Shown here: positions 44,118 to 52,556 of the stretch, one piece after another
Numbering within the stretch: position 1 is the first letter of the stretch
Layout of the letters: every line of letters begins with the position of its first letter
Assembly: GCF_015557435.1 (NCBI RefSeq)
Contig: NZ_JADNOH010000077.1
Coordinates: 1 to 60,934, forward strand
Source of the DNA: Collinsella aerofaciens
Lineage (GTDB): Bacteria; Actinomycetota; Coriobacteriia; Coriobacteriales; Coriobacteriaceae
Length of the DNA stretch: 60,934 nucleotides
Reading direction: 5' to 3'
The notes under the pieces: generated by a model
The model's database searches: none
What the model was told of the DNA's origin: nothing
The model's input: the letters and a program-made list of their open reading frames with translations, nothing else
Program-made: the position numbers and the translations under genes

Positions 44118-47100
44118 ATGGATATGTTCGAGGACGAGCGCCAGCGCGCCTCGCACCGCCGTGGCGCAATTGCGCGCGGCGTAGCCAAGCGCGGCCTGGT
44201 GGCATTCCTGGCCTTCGCGATGGCCTTTGGCACCACACCGGCTCAGCTGTGGGCCGACGGCGTCGAGGGCATTGCCGAGGCTGCGGCTCAGGCTACGACG
44301 CCGGGCGAGACCGGCTCTGATGGTGCCGTTTCGGGTTCTGCCGAGCAGAGCAACGCCAGCGCTTCGGATTCCGGGGCGGCTGCAACTGGCTCCTCGACGA
44401 GCGGAGCAGTAGCTGGCGACGAAGGCCCGGCGACGGGGGAGAACCCTGCCGCGAGCGAGCAGTCTTCGACGGCATCCGCTGGCCAAGCAGGATCTGCCGC
44501 CGCGACTGCCGTCCAGACAGAGAGCCCGACAGAAACCGGCGATGTCGCCAAGAAGCAAGTCGAGGTCTCGTTCTCGATTATCGGCACCGATGCCGACGGC
44601 AAGGCTCAGACCTGGGTGGCACCTACGCAGCTCAAGCTCGACGAGGGCGCGACGGCTGCGGATGCCTTCATTAAGCTGCAGGAGAAGACGGGCTTCAAGG
44701 CGGACTACGATCCGAACACGGCATACGGGTTCTACCTCAAAAGCATCACATCCCCGAGCGATGGCCGCACGCTTGCCTACGATCCGACGACTTATGCCTT
44801 CTGGCAGCTGTTTGTCGATGGCGCGTCTTCCTCGGTTGGCGCGAGCAGCGTCAAGCTCACCCAGGGGCAGAAGATTGAGTTTGCCTATACGGCTGGTAGC
44901 TCGTCCCCTGTCGTTAAGGACCAGCTTGCCGCAAATGTGACCGTCATTGGTCGCGATGCCCAGGGCAAGACTCAGACTTGGGTCGATAACGCGCAGTATG
45001 TGGTGACGTCCGGCTCGAGCGCACTTGACCTTACGAAGGTCGCGCTCGAGGCGAATGACATCGACGCCGTTGCTGCGGGCTCCTTCATTCTGAGCCTTAA
45101 GTACAACGGCGTTGAGCTGGGTACGCCGCTCGATTATTCGACCTATTGGCAGCTGTTCATCAACGGCAAGTCGAGCGACTTCACGGCAGACAATGTCACC
45201 ATTCATGCTGGCGATACCGTTACGTGGTTCTACGGTGGCTGGGGCGACCAGTTGCCCTCTGATTCCGTCCATGCTTCCGTTCAGGTCCTCGGTAAGGGCA
45301 AGGACGGCAAGCAGCAGGTTTGGGCCTCGACGGGCCAGGCGAGTCTCAAGGCAGGCTCTACTGCCAAGGATCTCCTTGAGCAGACCGGCCTTACTCTCGA
45401 TGCTGGCGAATCGCCTTGGGGCTGGTTCCTCAACGGCATTACTTCGCCGTTCGATGGTAAGTCCTATGGCTGGGATGCTGCGACTAATAGCTATTGGCGC
45501 TTCTACGTAAATGGCAAGTTCGCCGACGTTGGCGCCGGTGCCTACAGGCTCCAGGAGGGTGACGCCGTCACCTTTATGTATGCTGGCGACAGCGATGCCC
45601 TCCCTGGTCAGGTGCTTGGATCCGCCGATGTTGTCGGTCCCGACGTCAATGGCAACAATACTCGCTGGGCCGCGGCGAGTAACGTTTCTCTGCCCGAAGG
45701 CTCCACGGCTCAGGACCTTATCGAGGCGGTTCTTAAGGCAAAGGGCGTTGATTACAACGCCTCTCAGAGCGGCGCATACTGGCTCCTCAATTCCATCACC
45801 TCGCCGTTCGATCACAAACCGTATGGCTGGGATAGTGCGACCAATAAATACTGGCACCTGTATATCAATGGTGAGGAGTCCTCTTTCTGCGCCAACCAGG
45901 TCACGCTCAAGAGCGGCGACAAGGTTACGTTTGCCTATACAACCGATGGCTCGCCCGTGCCCGATCCCGACAAGATCGTCGTGGACCCGAGCGCGACGAC
46001 CCCCGATTGGGATCCCGAGTGGGCCGGCTACGGCAACAGTGGCAACGGTTCGACCGTAACGGATGCCAAGACGCCTGCGCAGGCCGCCGGCCTTAAGTGG
46101 GCCTTCGATTGGAAGGCCGAGTCTGGCCAGCAGTATGCCAACTGCAGCGAGCCTGTCATTGCTAACGGTTTTGTGTACATCGCGACCGAGAACGAGCTCA
46201 TTAAGATCGATTCGTCTGCGGGTAAAAAGGTGGCCTCTGCGCCGCTTGCCTCCAAGGTGAGCTATACCTCTCGTCCGATCTATACCAACGGCCTTATCAT
46301 CGTTCCGCTCAACGGCGGTGCGGTCCAGGCGATTACCGCGGACAAGCTGATCTGCAAGTGGCTGACGCCCGGTTTGACGGACCTTACGCAGAGCTCCTGT
46401 ACCGTTGTTTCGGACGGCGAGTACGTCTATGTTGGCACGGTCGATATCTCGTATGACGAGAACTACAACGCGACTTACGGCAACGGTTCCCTTAAGCGCA
46501 TCAAGATCGCCACGGGCGAAGTCTCTTGGCAAAACATTGACGCTTCCGAGGGTTATTACTGGACTGGCGCTGCGCTGACGGATAAGTACACCATTGTTCC
46601 CACGAGCGCGGGCACGCTTAAGTGCATTGACAAGGCAACGGGCGATGTCGTTTCGAGCGTGAAGCTCGGCGCGGTCGCAAACGCCGATTGCATCGCCGAC
46701 CCGTCCAATGGTTCGACCTTCTATCAGATGACGCACGACGGAAAGCTCCACGTGATTTCGCTTTCGGCGAAGGGCGTGCTGAGTGAGCAGAAGACGGTTG
46801 ACTTGGGTCTTACGAATAATCTGAGCGCCCCTGCGGTGTCTGGTGACAACCTGATTGTCGGCGGACAGACGGCATCTGGTTCTGCTTTGGCTATCCATAA
46901 CCTGAAGACCGGTAAGACCACGATGGTTACTGCTGCAGACGGCAAGGCTTTGCCGGCTGGGCTGAACGGCATTGCTGCTACGCCGCTGGTGAGCGTTCAG
47001 GGCGGCAAGACCTATGTGTACTTTACCGTTAACAGCGCGGATACCAAGGACTATGTCAACTACTCTGCCGGCGGCGGCGTGTACCGCTATACGCTCGGCG

Positions 47101-47921
47101 ATGCAGAGGCGACGCAGATTTACGATGCGGCTGGCCATTACCAGTACTGTGACTCTCCGGTCATTGCCGATGCATCTGGCAGCCTGTACTACATCAATGA
47201 CTCGGGTACGCTGTTCAAGCTTGGCGCCGTTGAGTCCTGGACGATCTCCTTCAATTCAAACGGCGGATCTGCCTGCGACACTAAGTTTGTCGCTACGGCC
47301 GATGGCAAGCTGGTCAAGCCTGCCGACCCGACGCGCGAGGGTTACGCCTTCGGCGGTTGGTATACCGACGAGGCGTGCACGCAGGCGTATGACTTCAGCA
47401 CGCCGGTGACGGCCGACCTGACGCTGTATGCCAAGTGGACCAAGAACGCCACCAACCCTGGCGGTAATGGCGGTTCTGGCTCCAACGGTTTCAACGGCGG
47501 CACTGGCAACGGTTCCGGCGCTGGTGCTGGTACTGGCACGGGCGCTGGCTCCGGCACGAAGGGCCAGCAGGCTGGTGACGCTATCGCCCCGGGCCAGAAG
47601 CCGACGACCAAGACGACGGTGTCCACCAAGACGGAGACCAAGGAAAACAAGTCCGACAAGAAGGACTCCGACAAGTCCGACAAGAAGGACGAGAAGAAAT
47701 CGGACAAGAAGGACGGCAAGTCCGATAAGAAGTCCGATTCCAAGTCCGACACGGGCTCTGCTTCTGCGACCACTGCCAAGAAGTCCTCTGGTGCTTCCGA
47801 GCAGGAGACCGGCACCAATCCGCTTGCCATCGTTGGCATCGCGGCGGGCGTGATTGGCCTTGCGCTCATTGCCGTCTTCGTGCTGACCAAGCGCGGCAAG
47901 GGTGACGGTAATGCCCGATAA
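44118..47921 (+). CDS. Large membrane-anchored protein with four transcobalamin-like domains and a PQQ-type propeller
   Basis: The 1267-residue protein has a long signal sequence (about 1-45) and an Ala/Ser/Thr-rich linker. Four DUF4430 domains follow (about 147-258, 272-378, 384-490, 501-612), each with the signature FWQLFVDG, YWQLFINGK, YWRFYVNGK or YWHLYINGE. Next come a PQQ-like beta-propeller (about 654-1030), a Listeria-Bacteroides beta-repeat (FNSNGGSAC to LYAKWTKN) and a Lys/Ser/Asp-rich stalk. The chain ends in a C-terminal membrane helix without an LPxTG. DUF4430 is related to the C-terminal half of transcobalamin and intrinsic factor. With the cobalamin riboswitch this indicates surface corrinoid capture. 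The start at 44118 has AGGAGA before it; an in-frame ATG at 44038 is possible. The next gene overlaps its end. Confidence 0.85.
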   Translation: MDMFEDERQRASHRRGAIARGVAKRGLVAFLAFAMAFGTTPAQLWADGVEGIAEAAAQATTPGETGSDGAVSGSAEQSNASASDSGAAATGSSTSGAVAGDEGPATGENPAASEQSSTASAGQAGSAAATAVQTESPTETGDVAKKQVEVSFSIIGTDADGKAQTWVAPTQLKLDEGATAADAFIKLQEKTGFKADYDPNTAYGFYLKSITSPSDGRTLAYDPTTYAFWQLFVDGASSSVGASSVKLTQGQKIEFAYTAGSSSPVVKDQLAANVTVIGRDAQGKTQTWVDNAQYVVTSGSSALDLTKVALEANDIDAVAAGSFILSLKYNGVELGTPLDYSTYWQLFINGKSSDFTADNVTIHAGDTVTWFYGGWGDQLPSDSVHASVQVLGKGKDGKQQVWASTGQASLKAGSTAKDLLEQTGLTLDAGESPWGWFLNGITSPFDGKSYGWDAATNSYWRFYVNGKFADVGAGAYRLQEGDAVTFMYAGDSDALPGQVLGSADVVGPDVNGNNTRWAAASNVSLPEGSTAQDLIEAVLKAKGVDYNASQSGAYWLLNSITSPFDHKPYGWDSATNKYWHLYINGEESSFCANQVTLKSGDKVTFAYTTDGSPVPDPDKIVVDPSATTPDWDPEWAGYGNSGNGSTVTDAKTPAQAAGLKWAFDWKAESGQQYANCSEPVIANGFVYIATENELIKIDSSAGKKVASAPLASKVSYTSRPIYTNGLIIVPLNGGAVQAITADKLICKWLTPGLTDLTQSSCTVVSDGEYVYVGTVDISYDENYNATYGNGSLKRIKIATGEVSWQNIDASEGYYWTGAALTDKYTIVPTSAGTLKCIDKATGDVVSSVKLGAVANADCIADPSNGSTFYQMTHDGKLHVISLSAKGVLSEQKTVDLGLTNNLSAPAVSGDNLIVGGQTASGSALAIHNLKTGKTTMVTAADGKALPAGLNGIAATPLVSVQGGKTYVYFTVNSADTKDYVNYSAGGGVYRYTLGDAEATQIYDAAGHYQYCDSPVIADASGSLYYINDSGTLFKLGAVESWTISFNSNGGSACDTKFVATADGKLVKPADPTREGYAFGGWYTDEACTQAYDFSTPVTADLTLYAKWTKNATNPGGNGGSGSNGFNGGTGNGSGAGAGTGTGAGSGTKGQQAGDAIAPGQKPTTKTTVSTKTETKENKSDKKDSDKSDKKDEKKSDKKDGKSDKKSDSKSDTGSASATTAKKSSGASEQETGTNPLAIVGIAAGVIGLALIAVFVLTKRGKGDGNAR

Positions 47922-48819
47922 GCCCAAGGAGACCAACGGGCAACAGCCCGACTCCTCGTTTATCCAGCTCGACGATGCACAGCAAAAGGACGCCGCTTCG
48001 GCGGCGTCCGCCCCTCGCCGCAAGGCACTCGTTAGCGCCCTTACGGCCATCTGCATTGCGCTAATCGTCGTCTCGCTGGGCTTTGTCCATCCCTCCGCGA
48101 GCGGTGCTTGGTCCATTGATTGGATCGTCCAGACCGTGACGGGGGAGAGCGTCGTCGCCAAGGACGCCGCGGGATCTGGCTCGTCTGCTGCTTCGGTCAA
48201 GGCCGATTCCAAGGATTCCAAGTCATCGAATGATGCAAAAGACGAGTCCAAGGATTCGGATGAGTCCAAGTCCAAGGACGATGCCGAGTCTTCAAGCAAG
48301 GAATCGGACAAAAACTCAGACGGCAAGAAGTCCGGCGAAAAAGGGGCTGGTCATAAAAAGACCGACAGCAACCAGTCGACTTCTCAGAATTCGACAGCGT
48401 CTGGCGGAACCGGCTCATCGTCTGGAACCTCTGTCGCGTCGGGTGGATCCTCCGCCGCTCCCGATAACGACAATGCCTCTGCGGGCGACCAGGGCACCTC
48501 TCAGGAGCCGAGCTACGTTACCGTGACGGTCTCGGTCACTTCGAGCGCCGTGGGCAATCCTGTCTCGTCTGGCGGTACGTTCACCTTCAACGAGGGCGCC
48601 ACGGTTTACGACGCTCTGTGCGCGTTGGGCCTTTCCGTAAATGCGCACGGCTCGTCGTACGGCACGTATGTTGCGGCTATCGGCGGCTTGGCCGAAAAGC
48701 AGTATGGCGGCACGAGCGGCTGGATGTACTCCGTTAATGGCGCAACGCCCATGACGGCCTGCAGCAACTACGTTCTATCCAATGGCGATAACGTCGTCTG
48801 GTATTACGTGACGGGCTAG
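47911..48819 (+). CDS. Membrane-anchored single DUF4430 (transcobalamin-like) protein
   Basis: The 302-residue protein has a short cytoplasmic head, one membrane helix (about 37-60), a very Ser/Lys/Asp-rich flexible stalk (about 85-195) and one C-terminal DUF4430 domain (about 202-302) with the GWMYSVNG and GDNVVWYYV signatures. It overlaps the end of the large protein by 11 bases, so the pair is translationally coupled and both are under the cobalamin riboswitch. The topology puts the domain outside the cell. It probably hands corrinoid over to, or receives it from, the larger partner; the membrane transporter itself is not in the window. ATG 47911 follows AAGGGTG; a GTG at 47902 is an alternative. 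Confidence 0.85.
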   Translation: MPDKPKETNGQQPDSSFIQLDDAQQKDAASAASAPRRKALVSALTAICIALIVVSLGFVHPSASGAWSIDWIVQTVTGESVVAKDAAGSGSSAASVKADSKDSKSSNDAKDESKDSDESKSKDDAESSSKESDKNSDGKKSGEKGAGHKKTDSNQSTSQNSTASGGTGSSSGTSVASGGSSAAPDNDNASAGDQGTSQEPSYVTVTVSVTSSAVGNPVSSGGTFTFNEGATVYDALCALGLSVNAHGSSYGTYVAAIGGLAEKQYGGTSGWMYSVNGATPMTACSNYVLSNGDNVVWYYVTG

Positions 48820-48840
48820 GAGCCTTGACATAACAAGCCA

Positions 48841-48879
48841 AACGGGCGGTTCGGACAAACATCCGGGCCGCCCGTTTTT
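48841..48879 (+). terminator. Intrinsic terminator of the cobalamin operon
   Basis: A 9-bp perfect stem AACGGGCGG/CCGCCCGTT with an 18-base loop runs into TTTTT, 22 bases after the stop codon. Confidence 0.92.
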
Positions 48880-48887
48880 ACTGCGAA

Positions 48888-49118
48888 TGGGACGGAGTTT
48901 CCCAATCGATGTTCAACTGGAAAGCATGTCCCACTTTGAAAGCGAATTCTGGGACACAGTTTCCGAAACAGTGCCATCGGGAAACCATGTCCCGTTCTGG
49001 CGGCGAATTCCGGGATGTACTTTCCGCTTGAGCGGCGTTGCGGAAAATGCGACCCGTTTTGAGGCCCCAATCCGGGACGCGCTTTCCGAGGCAGCGCCCA
49101 TGGGGAAGGCGCGTCCCA
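48888..49118. repeat. Array of four tandem hairpins
   Basis: Four units about 62 bases apart each fold as a hairpin: 48888-48933, 48950-48993, 49011-49056 and 49074-49117. The left arms follow GGGAC-N4-TTTCC and the right arms GGAAA-N4-GTCCC. Arm middles differ from unit to unit; in unit 4 they pair fully (GGGACGCGCTTTCC). Units are split by 17-base spacers such as CTTTGAAAGCGAATTC and TTCTGGCGGCGAATTC. No coding frame is convincing. It fills most of the 399-bp gap between the cobalamin operon and gtrA. Confidence 0.8.
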
Positions 49119-49159
49119 TTTCGGCATCGTAGCCCGCCTCACGCGGGTTCTCGGCAAAT

Positions 49160-49192
49160 AAAAACCGGTTGGAACGTGAATTCCAACCGGTT
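49160..49192 (-). terminator. Intrinsic terminator after the first gtrA-like gene
   Basis: A 12-bp perfect stem AACCGGTTGGAA/TTCCAACCGGTT with a 6-base loop runs, on the minus strand, into TTTATTT. Confidence 0.92.
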
Positions 49193-49218
49193 ACAAATGC
49201 GAGGTTATGTTTGACTGA

Positions 49219-49626
49219 CTACGAGCGTGCGCCCTCGAGGAAGAAGCGGCGGCTGAAGTAGTTGTACCAGGTGACCAGGAACGTGGCGATGGCCTTCATG
49301 GCCTGGTAGCCGATGCTCAAAAACGTGACGCCCACAAACATGTACAGGTCGTTGAGGCCCAAGCCGATCACCGACAGGATGGTGAAGATCGTGAACTCAC
49401 GCTTGCGGCTCATGCCCTCGCGGTGATCGAACACGTACTTCATGCTGAGCCAGTAGTTGACCACGACGGACGTGATGAACGAGATCGTGGTGCTCATCAA
49501 AAAGTCGAGGTGGAACAGCTCGACGAGCGCAATGAGCATGCCCCAGTCGATGCCAAAGGAGATAAGGCCCACGACAGCGAACTTGAGGAACTGCTTCGTA
49601 TGAGGTTGTGCCAGTGCCTTGCGCAC
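49219..49626 (-). CDS. GtrA family membrane protein 1
   Basis: The 135-residue protein has four membrane helices in the GtrA pattern: FLKFAVVGLISFGIDWGML, a second helix ending VVNYWLSMKYVF, then HREGMSRKREF and two more helices ending YNYFSRRFFLEG. GtrA proteins are thought to flip lipid-linked sugars (bactoprenol-glucose) or help cell-wall polysaccharide building. No glycosyltransferase is next to it. It closely resembles the second GtrA protein at 49846-50241, about 220 bases upstream on the same strand. Confidence 0.9.
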   Translation of the reverse strand: MRKALAQPHTKQFLKFAVVGLISFGIDWGMLIALVELFHLDFLMSTTISFITSVVVNYWLSMKYVFDHREGMSRKREFTIFTILSVIGLGLNDLYMFVGVTFLSIGYQAMKAIATFLVTWYNYFSRRFFLEGARS

Positions 49627-49775
49627 GTAATCACATCCAATGCGTTGATGAATCGAGCAGAGGATACTTTAGAGCTTTTGCAAGGGAAACGTAAGGTCTT
49701 TGCCAAGAACTATATGAACTCGCCAAATTTGCAAGAGACAATCCGCAAACGTGCCAAATTTGCCCGTAAACGAGT

Positions 49776-49823
49776 AGGGCCCGCGGACGATGCTGCGCTG
49801 AGCGCATACCGTCCGCGGGCCCT
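49776..49823. terminator. 14-bp perfect hairpin after the second gtrA-like gene
   Basis: AGGGCCCGCGGACG (49776-49789) pairs fully with CGTCCGCGGGCCCT (49810-49823). It stands 22 bases past the stop of the minus-strand gene, where a terminator is expected, but no T run follows. Confidence 0.55.
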
Positions 49824-49845
49824 GCAATACAGCAAAGAAGCCGAG

Positions 49846-50241
49846 CTACTTGGTCTCGTCGCCCTCCAGGAAAATCTTGCGGGTCACAAAGTTGTAGACC
49901 ATGACGAGCGCGGTGGCGCAGATCTTGGCGATATTGGCCTCGAGTCCCAGGCCGGCGTTGAGTGCCAGCACAATGCCGTCGTTGAGCGCCAGGCCAATCA
50001 CGGACAGCACGACAAAGATGATAAACTCGCGACGGCGGCTCATGCCCTCCTTGTGCGCGAACACGTACTTCATGCTCGCGACGTAGTTAAAGATGAGCGA
50101 GACGATAAAGCCGCTGGTGTTGGCAATCAGGATGTTAAGGCCCAGGCCGTAGTGGAGCAGATTCATGATGCCGAAGTCGATGACGGTGGCAATGACGCCG
50201 ACGACGCCAAACTTCATGATCTGCGCAAGGAGCTTTTGCAT
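49846..50241 (-). CDS. GtrA family membrane protein 2
   Basis: The 131-residue protein has four membrane helices with MKFGVVGVIATVIDFGIMN, VASMKYVFAHKEGMSRRREF and a YNFVTRKIFLEG end, so it is a paralogue of the first GtrA protein (shared MKYVF.H.EGMSR+REF core). ATG 50241 was chosen because AAGGCAGG lies before it; a TTG at 50304 would add a non-conserved head. It follows fbp on the same strand after 78 bases and may be co-transcribed with it. Confidence 0.87.
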   Translation of the reverse strand: MQKLLAQIMKFGVVGVIATVIDFGIMNLLHYGLGLNILIANTSGFIVSLIFNYVASMKYVFAHKEGMSRRREFIIFVVLSVIGLALNDGIVLALNAGLGLEANIAKICATALVMVYNFVTRKIFLEGDETK

Positions 50242-50319
50242 GGTACCTGCCTTAAGCTGGCGCCGAAGCGCCGCGGGGATGACAAACCCAGCAAGTTTAG
50301 CCAATCCCCGCGGGCGGGG

Positions 50320-52236
50320 CTAGGCGCGCTCCTCGATAGCACCGTTTCTATATGCATCGAGCAGCTGGCGCAGGTCCTGGATCTGGCCACGGATTTTGGC
50401 GCCGGAATCGGTGTCGCTTACCATGCGGCGACGGTCGGCCTGGTCAAAACGGTTGGTCTCGCTCTCGATGTCCACGTTGCGCGTGAGTGCCTCGGCAACC
50501 GTCGTAAAGGCCCGGTGCGACTTGAGGCGGCAGCCGCGCGAGCTCGAGATGAGCGTATAGCCGGCGATGCCCGTCTTGGGATGGTAGGCGCGGCAGAAGC
50601 CGCCATCGATGACCAGCAGTTTTCCGTCGGCGCGGATGGGTTGTTCGCCCTTGGTGGTCTTGACGGGGGTGTGGCCGTTGATGATGTGACCGGTCGGCGA
50701 ACATGCCATGGGGACGACGCCGAACTCGTGCATGATGTCATCGCAGACCGAGGGCGACGTGGTGAGCGTGTAGTACGGATCCATCGGCTCGACCCAGGTG
50801 CTCTTGTCGGCGATATAGGCGCGCTCAAAGGTGCGCACCAGGCGTCCGCTGGCGGGCGAGTTAAAGCCGATCCACAGGTACCACATCCAGTCGAGGGCGT
50901 CACGGTCGCCCACGCGCCAGGCGCGGCGGGCGATGTGGTCGCAAAAATCGAAATAATCGCGGCCGGCGTGCCAGGTGCCCAGGCAGTTCATGCTGCTAAA
51001 GGTGCCGTCCTCGTTGAGCGGCACGCAGCCGTGGAACAGCAGATTGCCGTTGGCGACCTTGTACATCGAGCCGTGGGAATAGAGGAAATCGATATGGCGA
51101 TGCAGGTGATCGGCGGTGACAAACTCGGACACGAGCTTGTCGATGATGTGCTGCTCCTGAGACGTGAGCGTATAGGGGTCCGCCGGGTCGACGGTGGGGA
51201 AGTCGTTGGTCGTGAGCGGCCACACGCTGCCGTCGGCGAGCGTGACCGTGCCGGTGCCGTGATCGATCTTGTCGAGTAACAGACGGTCGGTCATGTCGAA
51301 CTCGGGATGGCGCTGGATAATCTGGCCCTCGAGCTTAAAGAGCAGGACGTTGATGGCCTTGATCAGCGGGGTGATGGACTCACCGGCGGTGTAGGTGGCA
51401 TCGGCAAAGGCGACAAGCTCACGCAGCGAGATGCCGTAGTCGTTCTCCAGGATCTCGTAGTTGTCGTAGCGTAGGTTGTTGCGCAGCACCGTTGCGATGC
51501 AGGCGGGCTCACCGGCCGCAGCGCCCATCCACAGCAGGTCGTGGTTGCCCCACTGGATGTCGAGTGAATGGTAGGTGAGCAGGCGGTCCATAATCTTGGC
51601 AGCGCCGCCGCCGCGGTCGAAGATGTCGCCCACCAGGTGCAGGTGGTCGACGGCCAGGCGCTTGATGAGCGAGGCGAGCGACTCGATAAAGTCGTCGGCG
51701 CTGGCGGTCTCCAGAATGGACTCCACGATGCGCTCGTGATAACGCACGCGATAGTTGTTCTCGTCCGGATGCGTGTGCAGCAGCTCGTCGATGATGTAGG
51801 CGTAATCGCGTGGGATGGCCTTACGCACCTTGGAGCGCGTATAGCGGCTCGAAAGCGAGCGGGCGACCATGATGAGCTGGTCAAGCATCGTCCTGTACCA
51901 GGTGGGCGAGTCTTCGCGCCGGCTGCGGACCAGGTCGATCTTCTCGCGCGGGTAGTAGATGAGCGTGCACAGCTCGCCCTTTTCGTCAAAGGAAAGCGTG
52001 TCGCCAAAAATCTCGTCGACATGTTCGCGCACGACGCCCGAGCAGTTGTTGAGGATGTGCATAAAGGCTTCGTACTCGCCATGCACGTCGCTCATAAAAT
52101 GCTCGGTGCCTTTGGGTAGGTTGAGGATGGCCGAGAGGTTGATAATTTCGGTAAATGCGGATTGTTCGGTGGGGAACTGTCTCGACAGCAGGCGCAGATA
52201 CTTGAAGTCTTGCGGATTGCGATCGAATGCGACCAT
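50320..52236 (-). CDS. fbp: Class III fructose-1,6-bisphosphatase
   Basis: The enzyme removes the 1-phosphate of fructose-1,6-bisphosphate in gluconeogenesis. The 638-residue size and the metallophosphatase motifs HFMSDVHGEYEAF, LVGDIFDRGGGAA, IQWGNHDLLWMG and TGHIINGHTPVKTTKGEQP identify the class III (Firmicutes-type) enzyme. The start ATG 52236 leads into DRNPQDFKYLRLLSRQFPT, the usual N-terminus. A 10-bp perfect inverted repeat lies 28 bases upstream. Downstream is only a short GC hairpin before the second gtrA gene. Confidence 0.95.
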   Translation of the reverse strand: MVAFDRNPQDFKYLRLLSRQFPTEQSAFTEIINLSAILNLPKGTEHFMSDVHGEYEAFMHILNNCSGVVREHVDEIFGDTLSFDEKGELCTLIYYPREKIDLVRSRREDSPTWYRTMLDQLIMVARSLSSRYTRSKVRKAIPRDYAYIIDELLHTHPDENNYRVRYHERIVESILETASADDFIESLASLIKRLAVDHLHLVGDIFDRGGGAAKIMDRLLTYHSLDIQWGNHDLLWMGAAAGEPACIATVLRNNLRYDNYEILENDYGISLRELVAFADATYTAGESITPLIKAINVLLFKLEGQIIQRHPEFDMTDRLLLDKIDHGTGTVTLADGSVWPLTTNDFPTVDPADPYTLTSQEQHIIDKLVSEFVTADHLHRHIDFLYSHGSMYKVANGNLLFHGCVPLNEDGTFSSMNCLGTWHAGRDYFDFCDHIARRAWRVGDRDALDWMWYLWIGFNSPASGRLVRTFERAYIADKSTWVEPMDPYYTLTTSPSVCDDIMHEFGVVPMACSPTGHIINGHTPVKTTKGEQPIRADGKLLVIDGGFCRAYHPKTGIAGYTLISSSRGCRLKSHRAFTTVAEALTRNVDIESETNRFDQADRRRMVSDTDSGAKIRGQIQDLRQLLDAYRNGAIEERA

Positions 52237-52263
52237 GAAACACCTTCCGATAGGGCTGGTAAA

Positions 52264-52293
52264 ACTGATAAACAGCGTAAAACGTTTATCAGT
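52264..52293. promoter_or_regulatory. 10-bp perfect inverted repeat upstream of fbp
   Basis: ACTGATAAAC (52264-52273) and GTTTATCAGT (52284-52293) flank a 10-base centre. The AT-rich symmetry and position fit an operator. The rest of the 320-bp gap up to degV is AT-richer than average; I see only the degV ribosome site in it. Confidence 0.5.
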
Positions 52294-52556
52294 ATGCGCC
52301 GCTTTTGTTTCGATTGGGGATGGGCGGCCGAATTGTTAGCCGAACGGTTTGGTAAATCGATTTAGTGGAGGTAGATATGGCGGTTGAGTGGAGACGATAG
52401 AGGGTGTTTTCTCAGATATTTATGCGTGGGGTCGGTGGAAACGATGGTGGTAAAGATGTTCGCTATTTTTGGTTCGATTTGGTAAATAGTGGACATATGT
52501 ACCGTATGTAGGCTCACTGTGCGATAATTTGCGCAGCAATGAGTAAGGAGCCTCAT

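Noticed and set aside
43800..47138. A 1110-codon open frame antisense to the large cobalamin-locus protein
   Set aside because: It also covers the riboswitch and the terminus has no ribosome site; the repeats seen are complements of DUF4430 repeats.
47818..47890. LPxTG sortase signal in the large DUF4430 protein
   Set aside because: The sequence before the last helix is SEQETGTNP, without the Leu-Pro core; a plain membrane anchor is more likely.
48888..49118. CRISPR array
   Set aside because: Units are inverted-repeat hairpins with degenerate arms and short related spacers; there are no identical direct repeats and no cas genes.
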